In this document: piece after piece, positions 1 through 8,417 of the stretch
Position numbering within the stretch: the stretch's first letter is position 1
How the letters are laid out: each line of letters begins with the position of its first letter
Assembly: GCA_013815685.1 (NCBI GenBank)
Contig: JACDFR010000002.1
Span: forward strand, 1-64,000
Origin: Ramlibacter sp.
GTDB taxonomy: Bacteria; Pseudomonadota; Gammaproteobacteria; Burkholderiales; Burkholderiaceae_C
Direction of reading: 5' to 3'
Length of the DNA: 64,000 nucleotides
Program-made: the position numbers and the translations under genes
The notes under the pieces: generated by a model
Told to the model about the DNA's origin: nothing
The model's database searches: none
Seen by the model: only the letters and a program-made list of their open reading frames with translations

Positions 1-1066
1 TGACCAGTCCACTCAAGGGCCGGGCCTGGCAAGTCAGGACAAATCCCTTGTCGACCTCCCATTGCTCCAGGGTGTAGTTTTTTTCCATCTCCACCTGGCC
101 TTCCAGGACGCGGGCCCGGCAGGTACAACAGACGCCGCCCTTGCACGAATAGGGCAGGTCCAGGCCGGCCTCGAGCGCGGTATCCAGCACCTTGTCGTTG
201 CTCCCCATTGCCAGCTGGTGGGTCTTGCCGTCCAGCACCACCTCGAGGCGGTGATGGCGGCCCGCCGTGGCGACGCTACCGCTTTGGGGTGCGGTCGTCC
301 TCACCGGCCCTCGCGCAGCGGACAGAAATCGCTCGCTGTGGATGCGCGCGGGCGCCACCCCAGCCGACAACAGCGCGCGCTGGACGGCATCGATCATTCC
401 TTCGGGACCGCAGATGAACGCCTCGTCGATCGCGCCGGGCGACATCACGGTGCGCAGCAGTTCGGTCACCTTCGCCTCGTCAAGTCGCCCGTTGAGCAGC
501 TCGACCTCCTGCGCCTGGCGCGATAACAGGTGGATCAGCGACAACCGGGCCGGGTAGCGGTCCTTGAGGTCCTGCAGAACCTCGTTGAACATGATGGTGT
601 TGACCCGCTGGTTGCCATAGACCAGCGTGAATGTCGAATCCGCCTCGCTGTCCAGGGTGGTGGCGATGATGGAGAGCATGGGCGTGATGCCGGAGCCGGC
701 GGCAAAACCCGCGCGGTGGCGGGCGCCGGCGATGCTGGGGGTGAATCGGCCGTCCGGGGGCATCGCGTCGACGGCCGTGCCGGGGCGAAGCTGTTCCAGG
801 GCCCAGCGCGAGAACCGCCCGTCCTCCACCGGCTTGATACCGATGTCGATTTCCCCGGCCTCCAGGTAGCGCTGGCGCGGGCTGCAGATCGAATAGCTGC
901 GGCGCGCCTCCTGGCCATCGATCATGGCGCGCAGCGTCACGAACTGGCCGGGGCGGAAATCGAAGTCCTGCCGAAGCGGCGCGGGCACTGCCAGGGTGAT
1001 GGCGGCGGAACCGGCGGCGTCGGGACTGACACGCGCCACGGTGATGGGCTGGAAATGAATCGCCAT
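1..1066 (-). CDS. paaE: Phenylacetyl-CoA epoxidase reductase subunit PaaE (3' end off the window)
   Basis: Electron-transfer component of ring-1,2-phenylacetyl-CoA epoxidase: it takes electrons from NADPH through FAD and a 2Fe-2S cluster to the di-iron subunit PaaA. 355 codons are visible and the frame is still open at the left edge; by family length only a few C-terminal residues are missing. The N-terminal half is an FNR-like domain with the FAD motif RRSYS near residues 55-59. The C-terminal plant-type ferredoxin domain shows Cys308, Cys313 and Cys316 (C-x4-C-x2-C) and Cys346. The ATG directly follows the paaD stop codon with no spacer, so the genes are probably translationally coupled. 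Last gene of the paaABCDE operon in this window. Confidence 0.95.
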   Translation of the reverse strand, partial: MAIHFQPITVARVSPDAAGSAAITLAVPAPLRQDFDFRPGQFVTLRAMIDGQEARRSYSICSPRQRYLEAGEIDIGIKPVEDGRFSRWALEQLRPGTAVDAMPPDGRFTPSIAGARHRAGFAAGSGITPMLSIIATTLDSEADSTFTLVYGNQRVNTIMFNEVLQDLKDRYPARLSLIHLLSRQAQEVELLNGRLDEAKVTELLRTVMSPGAIDEAFICGPEGMIDAVQRALLSAGVAPARIHSERFLSAARGPVRTTAPQSGSVATAGRHHRLEVVLDGKTHQLAMGSNDKVLDTALEAGLDLPYSCKGGVCCTCRARVLEGQVEMEKNYTLEQWEVDKGFVLTCQARPLSGLV

Positions 1067-1567
1067 TCAGTAGGGTTTGAAATAGTCGAACGGCTCGAGG
1101 CAATCGAGGCACTTGTACAGGGCCTTGCACGCGGTCGAACTGAAGTGCGATGTTTCGGTGGTGTTGGCCGAGCCGCAGCGGGGGCAGGTCACGTCTACCT
1201 CATTGTCCGCCGCCGGCCGCGCGAAGCGCACCAGGTTCGCGGGCTGCAAGGCGTGCGGCGGGGCAATCCCGAACTCGCGCAGTTTCTCGCGGGCGGGCGG
1301 TGTGATCCAGTCGGTCGTCCAGGCGGGGGCCAGGCGCGTCACGACCGTCCCCCGAAGGCCGTTGGCGGCCAGCGCCGCGCGCACGTCGTCTTCGATCTGG
1401 CCCATGGCCGGACAACCGCTGTAGGTGGGCGTGATGACCACCTCCAACTCGCCGTCCAGGTCATTGATCTCGCGCAGAATGCCCAGCTCGCGAATGGAGA
1501 CCACGGGGATTTCGGGGTCGGGTACGGCCTCAAGCGCATGCCAGGCGCGCTCGGCGCGGCTCACCAT
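1067..1567 (-). CDS. paaD: Phenylacetate pathway Fe-S assembly protein PaaD
   Basis: 166 aa. PaaD belongs to the MIP18/DUF59 family and is thought to help mature the iron-sulfur cluster or metal centre of the PaaABCE epoxidase. The N-terminal two thirds carry the DUF59 signature VPDPEIPVVSIRELG. The C-terminal tail has four cysteines in two CxxC pairs (CPRC and CLDC), a likely zinc or iron site typical of PaaD. The ATG overlaps the paaC stop by 7 bases, so expression is coupled within the operon. Length and motifs are normal for the family. Confidence 0.94.
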   Translation of the reverse strand: MVSRAERAWHALEAVPDPEIPVVSIRELGILREINDLDGELEVVITPTYSGCPAMGQIEDDVRAALAANGLRGTVVTRLAPAWTTDWITPPAREKLREFGIAPPHALQPANLVRFARPAADNEVDVTCPRCGSANTTETSHFSSTACKALYKCLDCLEPFDYFKPY

Positions 1568-2349
1568 TGCGCCCCAGGATGCTGCCGGGCCAGCCCCTGC
1601 ATCTCGGCCAGCAGGTAGCCAAGGTGTTCGGAGTGAAAGCCTTCCTGGCCCTGGGGCACGTAGCCGCCCGGCCGTGGCAGGCGTAGCGTGGCCTCGGCCA
1701 TCGCTTCACCGACTTGGTGGTCCCAGGCCTCGCGCAACAGGCGCGTATCTGCCCCGGCGCCCATGGATACAGCCTCGGACTGCGCCCGGGACTGGCTCCA
1801 GAACTCCTGCGTATAGGGGAAAAGATGATCGACCGCGGACTGGGTTCGGGCGTGCGATTCATCGGTGCCGTCGCCCAGGCGCAGCAGCCAGTCGCGGGCA
1901 TGGCGCAGGTGGTAGCGGTTTTCCTTGCTCGACTTGCCGGCGATGGCAGCGAGTTGCGCGTCCTTCGAAGCCTGCAGCGCATCCCAAAGCAGCAACATGT
2001 AGCTGCTGTAGAAAAAGTTACGCACGATGGTGGTGGCGTAGTCGCGGTCGGCCGAAGCCGTGCCGGCCAGCGGCCCGTGATGCGGCAGCTCGAGCAAGGT
2101 GAAATTGCGAAAGTGCCTGGCGTCGCGGAAATAAGCCAGCGTGTCCTCGGTGGCGCCGCCGCCCATCAGCGCGGCGGCGTGCTGGTACAAAAGCCGCGAC
2201 TGGCCGATCAGGTCGAGGCTGATGTTGGCCAGGGCGATGTCTTCTTCGAGCACCGGGCCGTGTCCGCACCATTCGGCGTTGCGCTGGCCGAGCACCAGGG
2301 CGTTGTCGGCCAGGTGCAGCAGGTAGTCCACCGGCGCGGCGCTGCTCAT
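1561..2349 (-). CDS. paaC: Phenylacetyl-CoA epoxidase structural subunit PaaC
   Basis: About 262 aa. PaaC is the ferritin-like non-catalytic partner that forms the core heterodimer with PaaA in the phenylacetyl-CoA epoxidase. Recognised from the start (LLHLADNALVLGQRNAEW) and the EEDIALANISLDLIGQ segment. The chosen ATG at 2349 shares one base with the paaB stop (TGATG), a coupling arrangement; a GTG one codon upstream (2352) is the alternative. No di-iron EXXH pair is expected in this subunit. Confidence 0.95.
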   Translation of the reverse strand: MSSAAPVDYLLHLADNALVLGQRNAEWCGHGPVLEEDIALANISLDLIGQSRLLYQHAAALMGGGATEDTLAYFRDARHFRNFTLLELPHHGPLAGTASADRDYATTIVRNFFYSSYMLLLWDALQASKDAQLAAIAGKSSKENRYHLRHARDWLLRLGDGTDESHARTQSAVDHLFPYTQEFWSQSRAQSEAVSMGAGADTRLLREAWDHQVGEAMAEATLRLPRPGGYVPQGQEGFHSEHLGYLLAEMQGLARQHPGAQW

Positions 2350-2645
2350 CACATGTGCCCGACGTCGTCGGGGATCTGGTAGAAGGTCGGGTGCCGGTAA
2401 ATCTTGTCTGCGGCGGGCTCGAAGAATTCAGCCTTGTCGTCCGGCTCGCTGGCCGTGATGAGCGCCGACGGCAGGACCCAGATGCTCACGCCTTCCATGC
2501 GGCGCGTGTAGACGTCGCGGGCCATCTGCAGTGCCTGCTGGGCGTCGGCTGCGTGAAGGCTGCCGCAGTGCTTGTGTTCCAGGCCCTGTTTGCTGCGCAC
2601 GAACACTTCCCACAGCGGCCACTCGTTGGCGGCGGCCGCGCTCAT
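2349..2645 (-). CDS. paaB: Phenylacetyl-CoA epoxidase subunit PaaB
   Basis: 98 aa, the normal size for PaaB, the small subunit that bridges PaaAC heterodimers in the epoxidase. Typical stretches are WPLWEVFVRSKQGLEHKHCG near residues 9-28 and the YTRRMEGVSIWVLPS block. It lies 55 bases downstream of paaA and overlaps paaC by one base. The order paaA-B-C-D-E is the standard one. Confidence 0.96.
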   Translation of the reverse strand: MSAAAANEWPLWEVFVRSKQGLEHKHCGSLHAADAQQALQMARDVYTRRMEGVSIWVLPSALITASEPDDKAEFFEPAADKIYRHPTFYQIPDDVGHM

Positions 2646-2700
2646 CGGGTGACCTCCGCGCTACCCGCTGCGGTATTCGCCTTGGGGGCGGCCCGGCGGC

Positions 2701-3720
2701 TCATGCCGCCTCCTTCAATTGCCGGGCCTTTTGCTTGCGCGCGTGCGCCAGCGCGGCGTCGCGCACCCATTGGCCATCGCCGTGCGCCTTGACCCGCGTG
2801 GCCAGCCGCTCCTTGTTGCACGGGCCATTGCCGTTGACGACGGCCCAGAACTCGTCCCAGTCGATCGTGCCGTAATCGTGCTGCCCGCGCGCTTCGTTCC
2901 ACTTCAAGTCGGGGTCGGGCAGCGTGACGCCCAGGATCTTCGCCTGCGGCACGGTGGCGTCCACGAACTTCTGGCGCAGATCGTCGTTGCTGATGCGCTT
3001 GATGCCCCAGCGCATGCCTTGCGCGCTGTTGGGGCTGTCGGCGTCGGGCGGGCCGAACATCGCCAGCACCGGCCACCACCAGCGGTTCACCGCGTCCTGG
3101 ACCATCTCGCGCTGGGCCTGGGTGCCGGCCATCAAGGTCATCAGGCTTTCGAATCCCTGGCGCTGGTGGAAGCTTTCTTCCTTGCAGATGCGGATCATGG
3201 CCCGCGCGTACGGCCCGTAGGAGCAGCGGCAGATGGGCACCTGATTCATGATGGCCGCGCCGTCCACCAGCCAGCCGATGGCGCCGACATCGGCCCAGGT
3301 CAGCGTGGGGTAGTTGAAGATCGAGCTGTACTTGGCCTTGCCGCTGTGCAGGCCGTCCAGCAGCTGGTCGCGGCTCGTACCCAGGGTCTCGGCGGCCGAA
3401 TAGAGATAGAGGCCGTGACCGGCCTCGTCCTGCACCTTGGCCAGCAGGATGGCTTTGCGCTTGAGCGAGGGCGCGCGCGAAATCCAGTTGCCCTCGGGCA
3501 GCATGCCGACGATCTCGCTGTGAGCGTGCTGGCTGATCTGGCGCACCAGCGTCTTGCGATAGGCCCCGGGCATCCAGTCCTGCGGCTCGATCTTGCGGTC
3601 GGTGTCGATCTTTTCGTCGAAACGCGTCTGCAACGCCGTTTCGTCCGCGCCGGCGGGCGCCACCGATTTCAGGCCGGAGCGGCTGTCCGGGTCCGGTAAA
3701 TCCAGCGCTTGTGTGTACAT
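2701..3720 (-). CDS. paaA: Phenylacetyl-CoA epoxidase catalytic subunit PaaA
   Basis: 339 aa. Catalytic di-iron subunit of ring-1,2-phenylacetyl-CoA epoxidase, which activates the aromatic ring of phenylacetyl-CoA with O2 in aerobic phenylacetate degradation. The carboxylate-bridged di-iron ligands are visible as two ExxH motifs, in DEAGHG and KEESFHQ. It is the first gene of the operon. The 46-base gap to rlmJ upstream holds a strong palindrome at 3735-3762. The downstream pathway genes (paaG, H, J, K, Z) and a PaaR/PaaX regulator are not in the window, so they lie to the left or elsewhere. Confidence 0.97.
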   Translation of the reverse strand: MYTQALDLPDPDSRSGLKSVAPAGADETALQTRFDEKIDTDRKIEPQDWMPGAYRKTLVRQISQHAHSEIVGMLPEGNWISRAPSLKRKAILLAKVQDEAGHGLYLYSAAETLGTSRDQLLDGLHSGKAKYSSIFNYPTLTWADVGAIGWLVDGAAIMNQVPICRCSYGPYARAMIRICKEESFHQRQGFESLMTLMAGTQAQREMVQDAVNRWWWPVLAMFGPPDADSPNSAQGMRWGIKRISNDDLRQKFVDATVPQAKILGVTLPDPDLKWNEARGQHDYGTIDWDEFWAVVNGNGPCNKERLATRVKAHGDGQWVRDAALAHARKQKARQLKEAA

Positions 3721-3734
3721 CGCGCCAGTATATC

Positions 3735-3762
3735 AATTAACCGACCAAGCGGTCGGGTAATT
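3735..3762. promoter_or_regulatory. 28-bp palindrome upstream of paaA, candidate TetR-type (PaaR) operator
   Basis: Two 12-base arms, AATTAACCGACC and GGTCGGGTAATT, flank a 4-base AAGC spacer; 11 of 12 positions are complementary. It sits 15 bases upstream of the paaA ATG, where a repressor would block transcription or promoter clearance. In betaproteobacteria paa operons are commonly repressed by TetR-family PaaR, released by phenylacetyl-CoA. Assigning this site to PaaR is an inference from position and symmetry; no regulator gene is nearby. Confidence 0.6.
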
Positions 3763-3766
3763 GGGC

Positions 3767-4690
3767 CTAACCGCCGGTTTCCAGTGTTTGACCTTTGCCG
3801 CGGCCGCGGCCGAGCACCTGCAACAGCTGGGGCAGGGCAGCCGCCAGCGCGGGCTTGAGCGTGTGGGGCGGATTGATGACGAAGATGCCGCTGGCGGTGA
3901 GGCCCTGGCCGCGTTCGGGCTCGCCGGGGACGTTGCGCTCGTCAGCCTGCCCGATCGCGAGCGTCGCGTGCAGCCAGGGTTTTCCTGCCTGGGTGGCCAA
4001 AGTCTTCAACCTGCGCGGCAACTCATGCGCCTCAGGCCGGGGAATGACGGGATACCAGATGGCGTAAGTGCCGGTGGCAAAGCGTTTCAGGCTATCTTGT
4101 ATGCAGCTGCTGACTTTCTGGTAGTCGCTCTTGATCTCGTAGCTGGGGTCGATCAGCACCAGCGCGCGGCGCGAAGGGGGCGGCAAGAACGCCTTGAGGC
4201 CTTCGAAACCATCGAGGCGGGCCGCCGCCACTTGGCGCCCGGCCTTGAGCTGGGCAATGTTGGCGGCCAGGGCCTTGCTGTCCGTGGGATGCATTTCGAA
4301 CAGCTTGAGCTTGTCGCGCGCCTCTTCGCGCAGCAGCGTCTGCACGATAAACGGTGAACCCGGGTAGATCTTCAGTTGGCCGCTGGGATTGAAGCCGGCC
4401 ACGGTTTCCATGTAGTCCTGCAGCATCGGCGCTATCTCTTTTATAGCGACACCACGGGTAGGATCGGCTGGCGCCAAGGCGGCAAATAGCTTGACGACCC
4501 CGTCCGATGCCTCGCCCGAGGTGCCGGCATAGTCGCCGTCCAGCCGGTAGAGGCCGGCGCCGGCGTGGGTGTCCACCACGACCAGAGGCGAATCTTTCTG
4601 CGTCAGATGCCGCAGGATGCCGAGCAGCATCGCGTGCTTGAGCACGTCGGCGTGATTGCCGGCATGAAAGGCGTGGCGGTAGCTGAACAT
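3767..4690 (-). CDS. rlmJ: 23S rRNA (adenine(2030)-N6)-methyltransferase RlmJ
   Basis: 307 aa (E. coli RlmJ is 280). SAM-dependent enzyme that methylates A2030 of 23S rRNA. Family hallmarks are the N-terminal FSYRHAFHAGNHADVLKH, the SAM-site region VVDTHAGAGLYRL, and the catalytic DPSYE motif (usually DPPYE). The start is set at the ATG of MFSYRH because homology begins there; the longer open frame upstream is not supported. The C-terminus carries a basic, glycine-rich tail. It lies upstream of paaA on the same strand but is functionally unrelated, and the intervening operator suggests separate control. Confidence 0.92.
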   Translation of the reverse strand: MFSYRHAFHAGNHADVLKHAMLLGILRHLTQKDSPLVVVDTHAGAGLYRLDGDYAGTSGEASDGVVKLFAALAPADPTRGVAIKEIAPMLQDYMETVAGFNPSGQLKIYPGSPFIVQTLLREEARDKLKLFEMHPTDSKALAANIAQLKAGRQVAAARLDGFEGLKAFLPPPSRRALVLIDPSYEIKSDYQKVSSCIQDSLKRFATGTYAIWYPVIPRPEAHELPRRLKTLATQAGKPWLHATLAIGQADERNVPGEPERGQGLTASGIFVINPPHTLKPALAAALPQLLQVLGRGRGKGQTLETGG

Positions 4691-4802
4691 GCGGGCATGG
4701 TAACCGGCGGGTCGCACATGAGGTCCACGGCAAAGCGGGCAGCCTGGCGGCGGGCTTGGTAGTCGGCCTACCTGGAGCATCGAGGAAGGGTGATTTAGCG
4801 TT

Positions 4803-5192
4803 TTACTTGCGCCGAAAGACCTCAACTCCGACAGCCAGGCAGTCCGGATACACGTCCGGCTTCTCCGTAGACACGCGGGCAGCGATGACCTTCGGATGCG
4901 CCAGCACGGCCGACAGGATCTCATCGCACAGTGTTTCTTGGAGCTCGATGTGGCCCTTGCTCACGCGTTCGGCGACGACATCCCTGATGAAGTCGTAGTC
5001 GACGACTTCGCGGATGTCATCCGCCGTTGGCGTCGACGCTTCCAGAGGCACGTAGAGGTCGACGTTCACGACGATCCGCTGCGGTGCCTGCTTTTCAAAC
5101 GCGTGAACACCAATGTTCACCTGCACTTCGTAGCCGCGGAGAAAGAGGCGCCGGCATGAAGTGAGCAAATCGGCGGAAACGGCCGAAGTCAT
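4803..5192 (-). CDS. folB: Dihydroneopterin aldolase-like protein (FolB/FolX family), copy 1
   Basis: 129 aa. Small tetrameric pterin enzyme family: FolB cleaves dihydroneopterin in folate synthesis and FolX epimerises its triphosphate. Family features are the N-terminal LFLRGYEVQVNIGVHAFEKQ, the acidic VVDYDFIRD region, and the C-terminal VSTEKPDVYPDCLAVGVEVFR. The start ATG overlaps the stop of the reductase gene (ATGA), so the two are a coupled pair. A second, diverged copy with its own reductase partner sits at 24782-25150. Which copy serves folate and which a monapterin-type pathway cannot be told from sequence alone. Confidence 0.82.
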   Translation of the reverse strand: MTSAVSADLLTSCRRLFLRGYEVQVNIGVHAFEKQAPQRIVVNVDLYVPLEASTPTADDIREVVDYDFIRDVVAERVSKGHIELQETLCDEILSAVLAHPKVIAARVSTEKPDVYPDCLAVGVEVFRRK

Positions 5193-5992
5193 GAGAGGTT
5201 CTTCTTCAGTAGCTCCTCGACCACGAACATGATGTCTCGTTCCAGCGGCACCAGGTGCTGACCGTTGTCGACGACGACGGTCGTGCCGGTCATGCTTCTC
5301 ATGCCCGCCAGAAAGACACAGGTGCAGGCCACGTCGGCGGGATTGATGGGACGGCGCAGCGGATTGGACTTCGCTGCAATCTGGAAATTCTCGGCGTCTT
5401 GCGGGCCGCTCGGGAACATGATGCCAGGCGCAACGCCGCACACGCGTACCTTGTCGCAGAGCGACTGGGCCTGCAACGCGATCGCACGCTCCAGCGCGAG
5501 CTTCGAGACGGTGTACGAGAAATAATCGGGATTCAGATTGAAGACCTTCTGATCCAACACATGGATGGCACAGCGATCGATACCGTCGCCGGCGACAGCC
5601 TGCAGCGCGAGCAGCCGGGCGAAGGACATGGGCGCGATCAGGTTCACGCTGAGTTGCCGGATTGCTTCCTCGGGGTCGAAGTCGAGGCCCGTATCGGGCT
5701 CGAAGGCGGAAGCGTTGTTGACGATGCAGCGCAGCGGCTCATCCGCAGCGACTTGCGCCCCCAGCGCAAGACGCCCTTCTTCCGTGCCGATGTCGCCCTC
5801 GATGGCCTCGACTTGGTGGCCCTCGCTGCGCAGAGCGGCACAGAGGGATTTCGCCTGCGCACCAGAAGCGCGGTACTGACACCACACGTGCCATCCGGCG
5901 CGCGCGAATGCCTGGCATATGACGGCGCCAAGCCGTCGCCCGCCGCCGGTGACAAGAACGCTGGAGGGGGAAGTCGGGTTTCCGGTTTGCAT
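5189..5992 (-). CDS. FolM-like pteridine/dihydromonapterin reductase (SDR), copy 1
   Basis: 267 aa short-chain dehydrogenase/reductase. The cofactor loop is TGGGRRLG, matching the TGxxxRxG pattern with Arg that marks pteridine reductases rather than the usual TGxxxGxG. The catalytic Ser of classical SDRs is replaced by Asp in HVLDQK, as in PTR1/FolM, and the active Tyr and Lys are in YTVSK. NNAS and the C-terminal VVDNGQHL are typical. The start is at the MQTGN ATG; an upstream in-frame extension has no homology. Translationally coupled to the FolB-like gene, suggesting successive or linked steps on reduced pterins. Confidence 0.85.
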   Translation of the reverse strand: MQTGNPTSPSSVLVTGGGRRLGAVICQAFARAGWHVWCQYRASGAQAKSLCAALRSEGHQVEAIEGDIGTEEGRLALGAQVAADEPLRCIVNNASAFEPDTGLDFDPEEAIRQLSVNLIAPMSFARLLALQAVAGDGIDRCAIHVLDQKVFNLNPDYFSYTVSKLALERAIALQAQSLCDKVRVCGVAPGIMFPSGPQDAENFQIAAKSNPLRRPINPADVACTCVFLAGMRSMTGTTVVVDNGQHLVPLERDIMFVVEELLKKNLS

Positions 5993-6132
5993 GATCCTCA
6001 CATTGTGAATCACTGGCGCCCGGCACCTTTTCCGTCTTGCGCCGTAGCCCGGTTTTACGCCAATCGGGCGAGCATACATAATGATTTCGCGAGCGCCGAT
6101 GGGCTCGCAAGTGTTTCAGGTGGAAGCAACGT

Positions 6133-6654
6133 ATGAAATTTTTGAGATGGGTGGCGACAGTGGCGGTTTTGGCATCAGCGGCAGGCACGAGTCTGGCGAC
6201 TGGGAAAGGCCGAGTAGGAGAGTGCAAGCCCGGCGTCATGTTGACGGTGGGCGGCAAGATCAAGAACGTGACCAACGCGGTGGACAAGACCTACGACTTC
6301 ACCGAAAAGGAGCTGCTGGACATGCCGACTTCGACGATTGAAACGTCAACGGCATGGACAGCCAAGAGCGCCTTTGTCGGGCCGCTGCTCGGTGACGTGC
6401 TGAAGAAGGTCGGAGCGGCGGGGAAAACAGTGCAGATGATCGCACTCAATGACTACTTTGCAGACATGCCGGTGAGCGTGTCGCAGAAGTACGGCGCGAT
6501 CCTTGCGCACACGCGCAACGGCGAGCGCCTGGTCACACGCGACCATGGCCCTCTTTTCGTGATGCTGCCCAGGGACAAGTTCCCGGCGGAATTGAACACA
6601 CCGTTGGCCGCCCGGTGGTACGTGTGGCAACTTTGCAGAATTGACGTGGAATGA
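6133..6654 (+). CDS. Exported sulfite-oxidase-fold (Oxidored_molyb-like) protein, likely sensor accessory
   Basis: 173 aa. An N-terminal signal peptide (roughly residues 1-22) is followed by one domain resembling the molybdopterin-binding domain of sulfite oxidase-type enzymes (blocks VGGKIKNV, FTEKELLDMP, LNDYFADMPVS). The expected Mo-ligating cysteine in the middle of the fold is not apparent; the two mature cysteines lie at the extreme ends (GECK, LCRID). The protein is therefore probably not a redox enzyme. Its stop overlaps the start of the histidine kinase gene by four bases (ATGA), suggesting that it is a periplasmic partner of that kinase. A GTGGAAG-like ribosome site precedes the ATG. 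Confidence 0.75.
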   Translation: MKFLRWVATVAVLASAAGTSLATGKGRVGECKPGVMLTVGGKIKNVTNAVDKTYDFTEKELLDMPTSTIETSTAWTAKSAFVGPLLGDVLKKVGAAGKTVQMIALNDYFADMPVSVSQKYGAILAHTRNGERLVTRDHGPLFVMLPRDKFPAELNTPLAARWYVWQLCRIDVE

Positions 6655-8417
6655 CGACAGGCGGCACGCGCCTCCTGAAGCAATGGAAGTGGTATCTGCT
6701 GCTGATTGCCGTCGGGGCCGGCATGGCCGTTGGTATGTCATGGCGCGCCGTGGTGAAGCTGGACAATTTCTTATGGGCCACCTCGGGCTCGCAAGAGCCG
6801 TACTACTGGGCGATCGCGCAAGTCCAAATTGGGGCGCTGAACCTGAAGATGACGCTGCGCGACATCTCGGCCGGCAAGCCACCCAATCGCACCGAACTCC
6901 GTTTGCGTGCGGACGTTCTGGCATCGCGGATCCGGCTCTTGACGCAGCCATCGGAAATGAGCGACAGCTTTCAGGCTGTCCCAGGCTTCAGGGAGCATTC
7001 AGCAGCGTTGGCGGCATTCGCAACCTTGTCCCTTCCGCTGGCTGACAAGCCGGATCTCGGGCCGCGCGACGCGAAGGTGCTTGAAGAGGATATAGATAAT
7101 CTCGCACCGGTGATTCGGGAGCTATCCAACAACGCATGGTTTCGCGACAACCATGACCGGGAAGAGATGCTTCAGATGCTCGGGCACCGACGCGCGGTGC
7201 TGGGTGGGCTATTCGTGCTGCTGTGCGCGGCGCTCCTGGCCGTGATCATCGCGTGGACGCGGTACAGGCGTGTGGCGCTTGCGCGAGAAAAGGCACTGGA
7301 CGCGGAAAAGCGTGCTGTCGAGGCGAAGACGCAATTCCTGGGGATGGTGAGCCACGAGCTGCGCTCGCCGCTTCAAAGCATCGTTTCCGCACTCGATGTG
7401 CTGGAGAGCAGGCGGGTGCTGCCGGAACATGCCGATGTGATGAAGTCGATTCGCCGGTCAGCCAACGAGCTGGCGGTGCAACTGCGCGACATCCTGACAC
7501 TGGCGCGCGGGCAAACCGGGCGGATCGAGTTGAGTCCCGAGGTCTTTGAGGCCTGCGAGCTGGTGCAAGAGGCGGTGGAGAGCATGGGCAGGGAGGCCGA
7601 GGCGAAGGGCTTGGAATTTCGCGTCGAGACACCGGCGGAGCCGATCTTTCTTGTCGCGGACAGCGTTCGCATCGGGCAGGTCGTGCACAACCTGGTGGGC
7701 AACGCCGTGAAGTACACCGACCACGGCAGCGTGTCGGTGACGTTGATGGATGACGCCGCAGGGGCCGAGGAATTCCGCATGCGAATCGTGGACACCGGGC
7801 CAGGCCTGCCGGAACAGGCGGCCTTGACCGTGACGCAAGGATTGGCCTCGGCTCCTCCTTTGTTCGGCGAGCGCCGCGGAATCGGGCTGGCCGTGGTTCG
7901 GGCGCTGTTGCTGCAACTGAATGGCGAAGTCACGGTATCGGACACGCCGGGTGGCGGGACGACGTTCCAGCTGGTGGTGCCTGCGGCAAGGGCCGAGGAT
8001 CGGCCTGCGGCGCCGGGCAGCGGCGAGAGGCGGATCCTCGTCGTCGATGACCGGCCCGAGCTGCTGGCCGGCTTCGCACAGGTGTGTACGGAGCTGGGCC
8101 TGTCATGCGATACCGCGTCGTCAGCCGCGATCGGACTGAACCTTCTTGCAGCACATGCTTATGGCGCCGTCCTGATCGATCTGGACATGCCCGGAAAAAC
8201 GGGCGTGCAGATGGCCGCGGAGGCGCGAACTTCCGGGGTCAATGCCGGCGCCAAGCTGGTGGCCATGACGGCGGGGCAGGGCGTCATGGAGGGCGACCTG
8301 GGCGTGTTTGATTCTTTGTTTGAAAAGCCCGTGGGCCGCGATCAGCTCGCAGCGCTGATGCAAATCGATCCGAAGCGATCAGTGCGGCCAGCTGATCACC
8401 GGCAGAGCGATTGCTAG
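6651..8417 (+). CDS. Membrane hybrid sensor histidine kinase with C-terminal receiver
   Basis: 588 aa. Transmembrane segment about residues 13-30, periplasmic mostly helical sensor region about 31-182, second membrane segment about 183-203. Then DHp with phospho-acceptor His235 in VSHELRSP, and HATPase_c with N-box HNLVGNAVKY, G1 DTGPGL near 381 and G2 RRGIGLAV. The receiver spans about 461-570 with acidic pair DD (466-467), phospho-acceptor Asp512, Thr540 and Lys559. All phosphorelay residues are present, so the kinase looks active. Coupled to the upstream periplasmic protein; the likely output is the convergent HTH-receiver gene whose stop codon shares the CTAG at 8414-8417. Confidence 0.92.
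   Translation: MTTGGTRLLKQWKWYLLLIAVGAGMAVGMSWRAVVKLDNFLWATSGSQEPYYWAIAQVQIGALNLKMTLRDISAGKPPNRTELRLRADVLASRIRLLTQPSEMSDSFQAVPGFREHSAALAAFATLSLPLADKPDLGPRDAKVLEEDIDNLAPVIRELSNNAWFRDNHDREEMLQMLGHRRAVLGGLFVLLCAALLAVIIAWTRYRRVALAREKALDAEKRAVEAKTQFLGMVSHELRSPLQSIVSALDVLESRRVLPEHADVMKSIRRSANELAVQLRDILTLARGQTGRIELSPEVFEACELVQEAVESMGREAEAKGLEFRVETPAEPIFLVADSVRIGQVVHNLVGNAVKYTDHGSVSVTLMDDAAGAEEFRMRIVDTGPGLPEQAALTVTQGLASAPPLFGERRGIGLAVVRALLLQLNGEVTVSDTPGGGTTFQLVVPAARAEDRPAAPGSGERRILVVDDRPELLAGFAQVCTELGLSCDTASSAAIGLNLLAAHAYGAVLIDLDMPGKTGVQMAAEARTSGVNAGAKLVAMTAGQGVMEGDLGVFDSLFEKPVGRDQLAALMQIDPKRSVRPADHRQSDC

Noticed and set aside
530-1618. 362-codon plus-strand frame over paaE and paaD
   Set aside because: It lies antisense to two confidently identified genes, has no family features, and such long shadows are common at this GC content.
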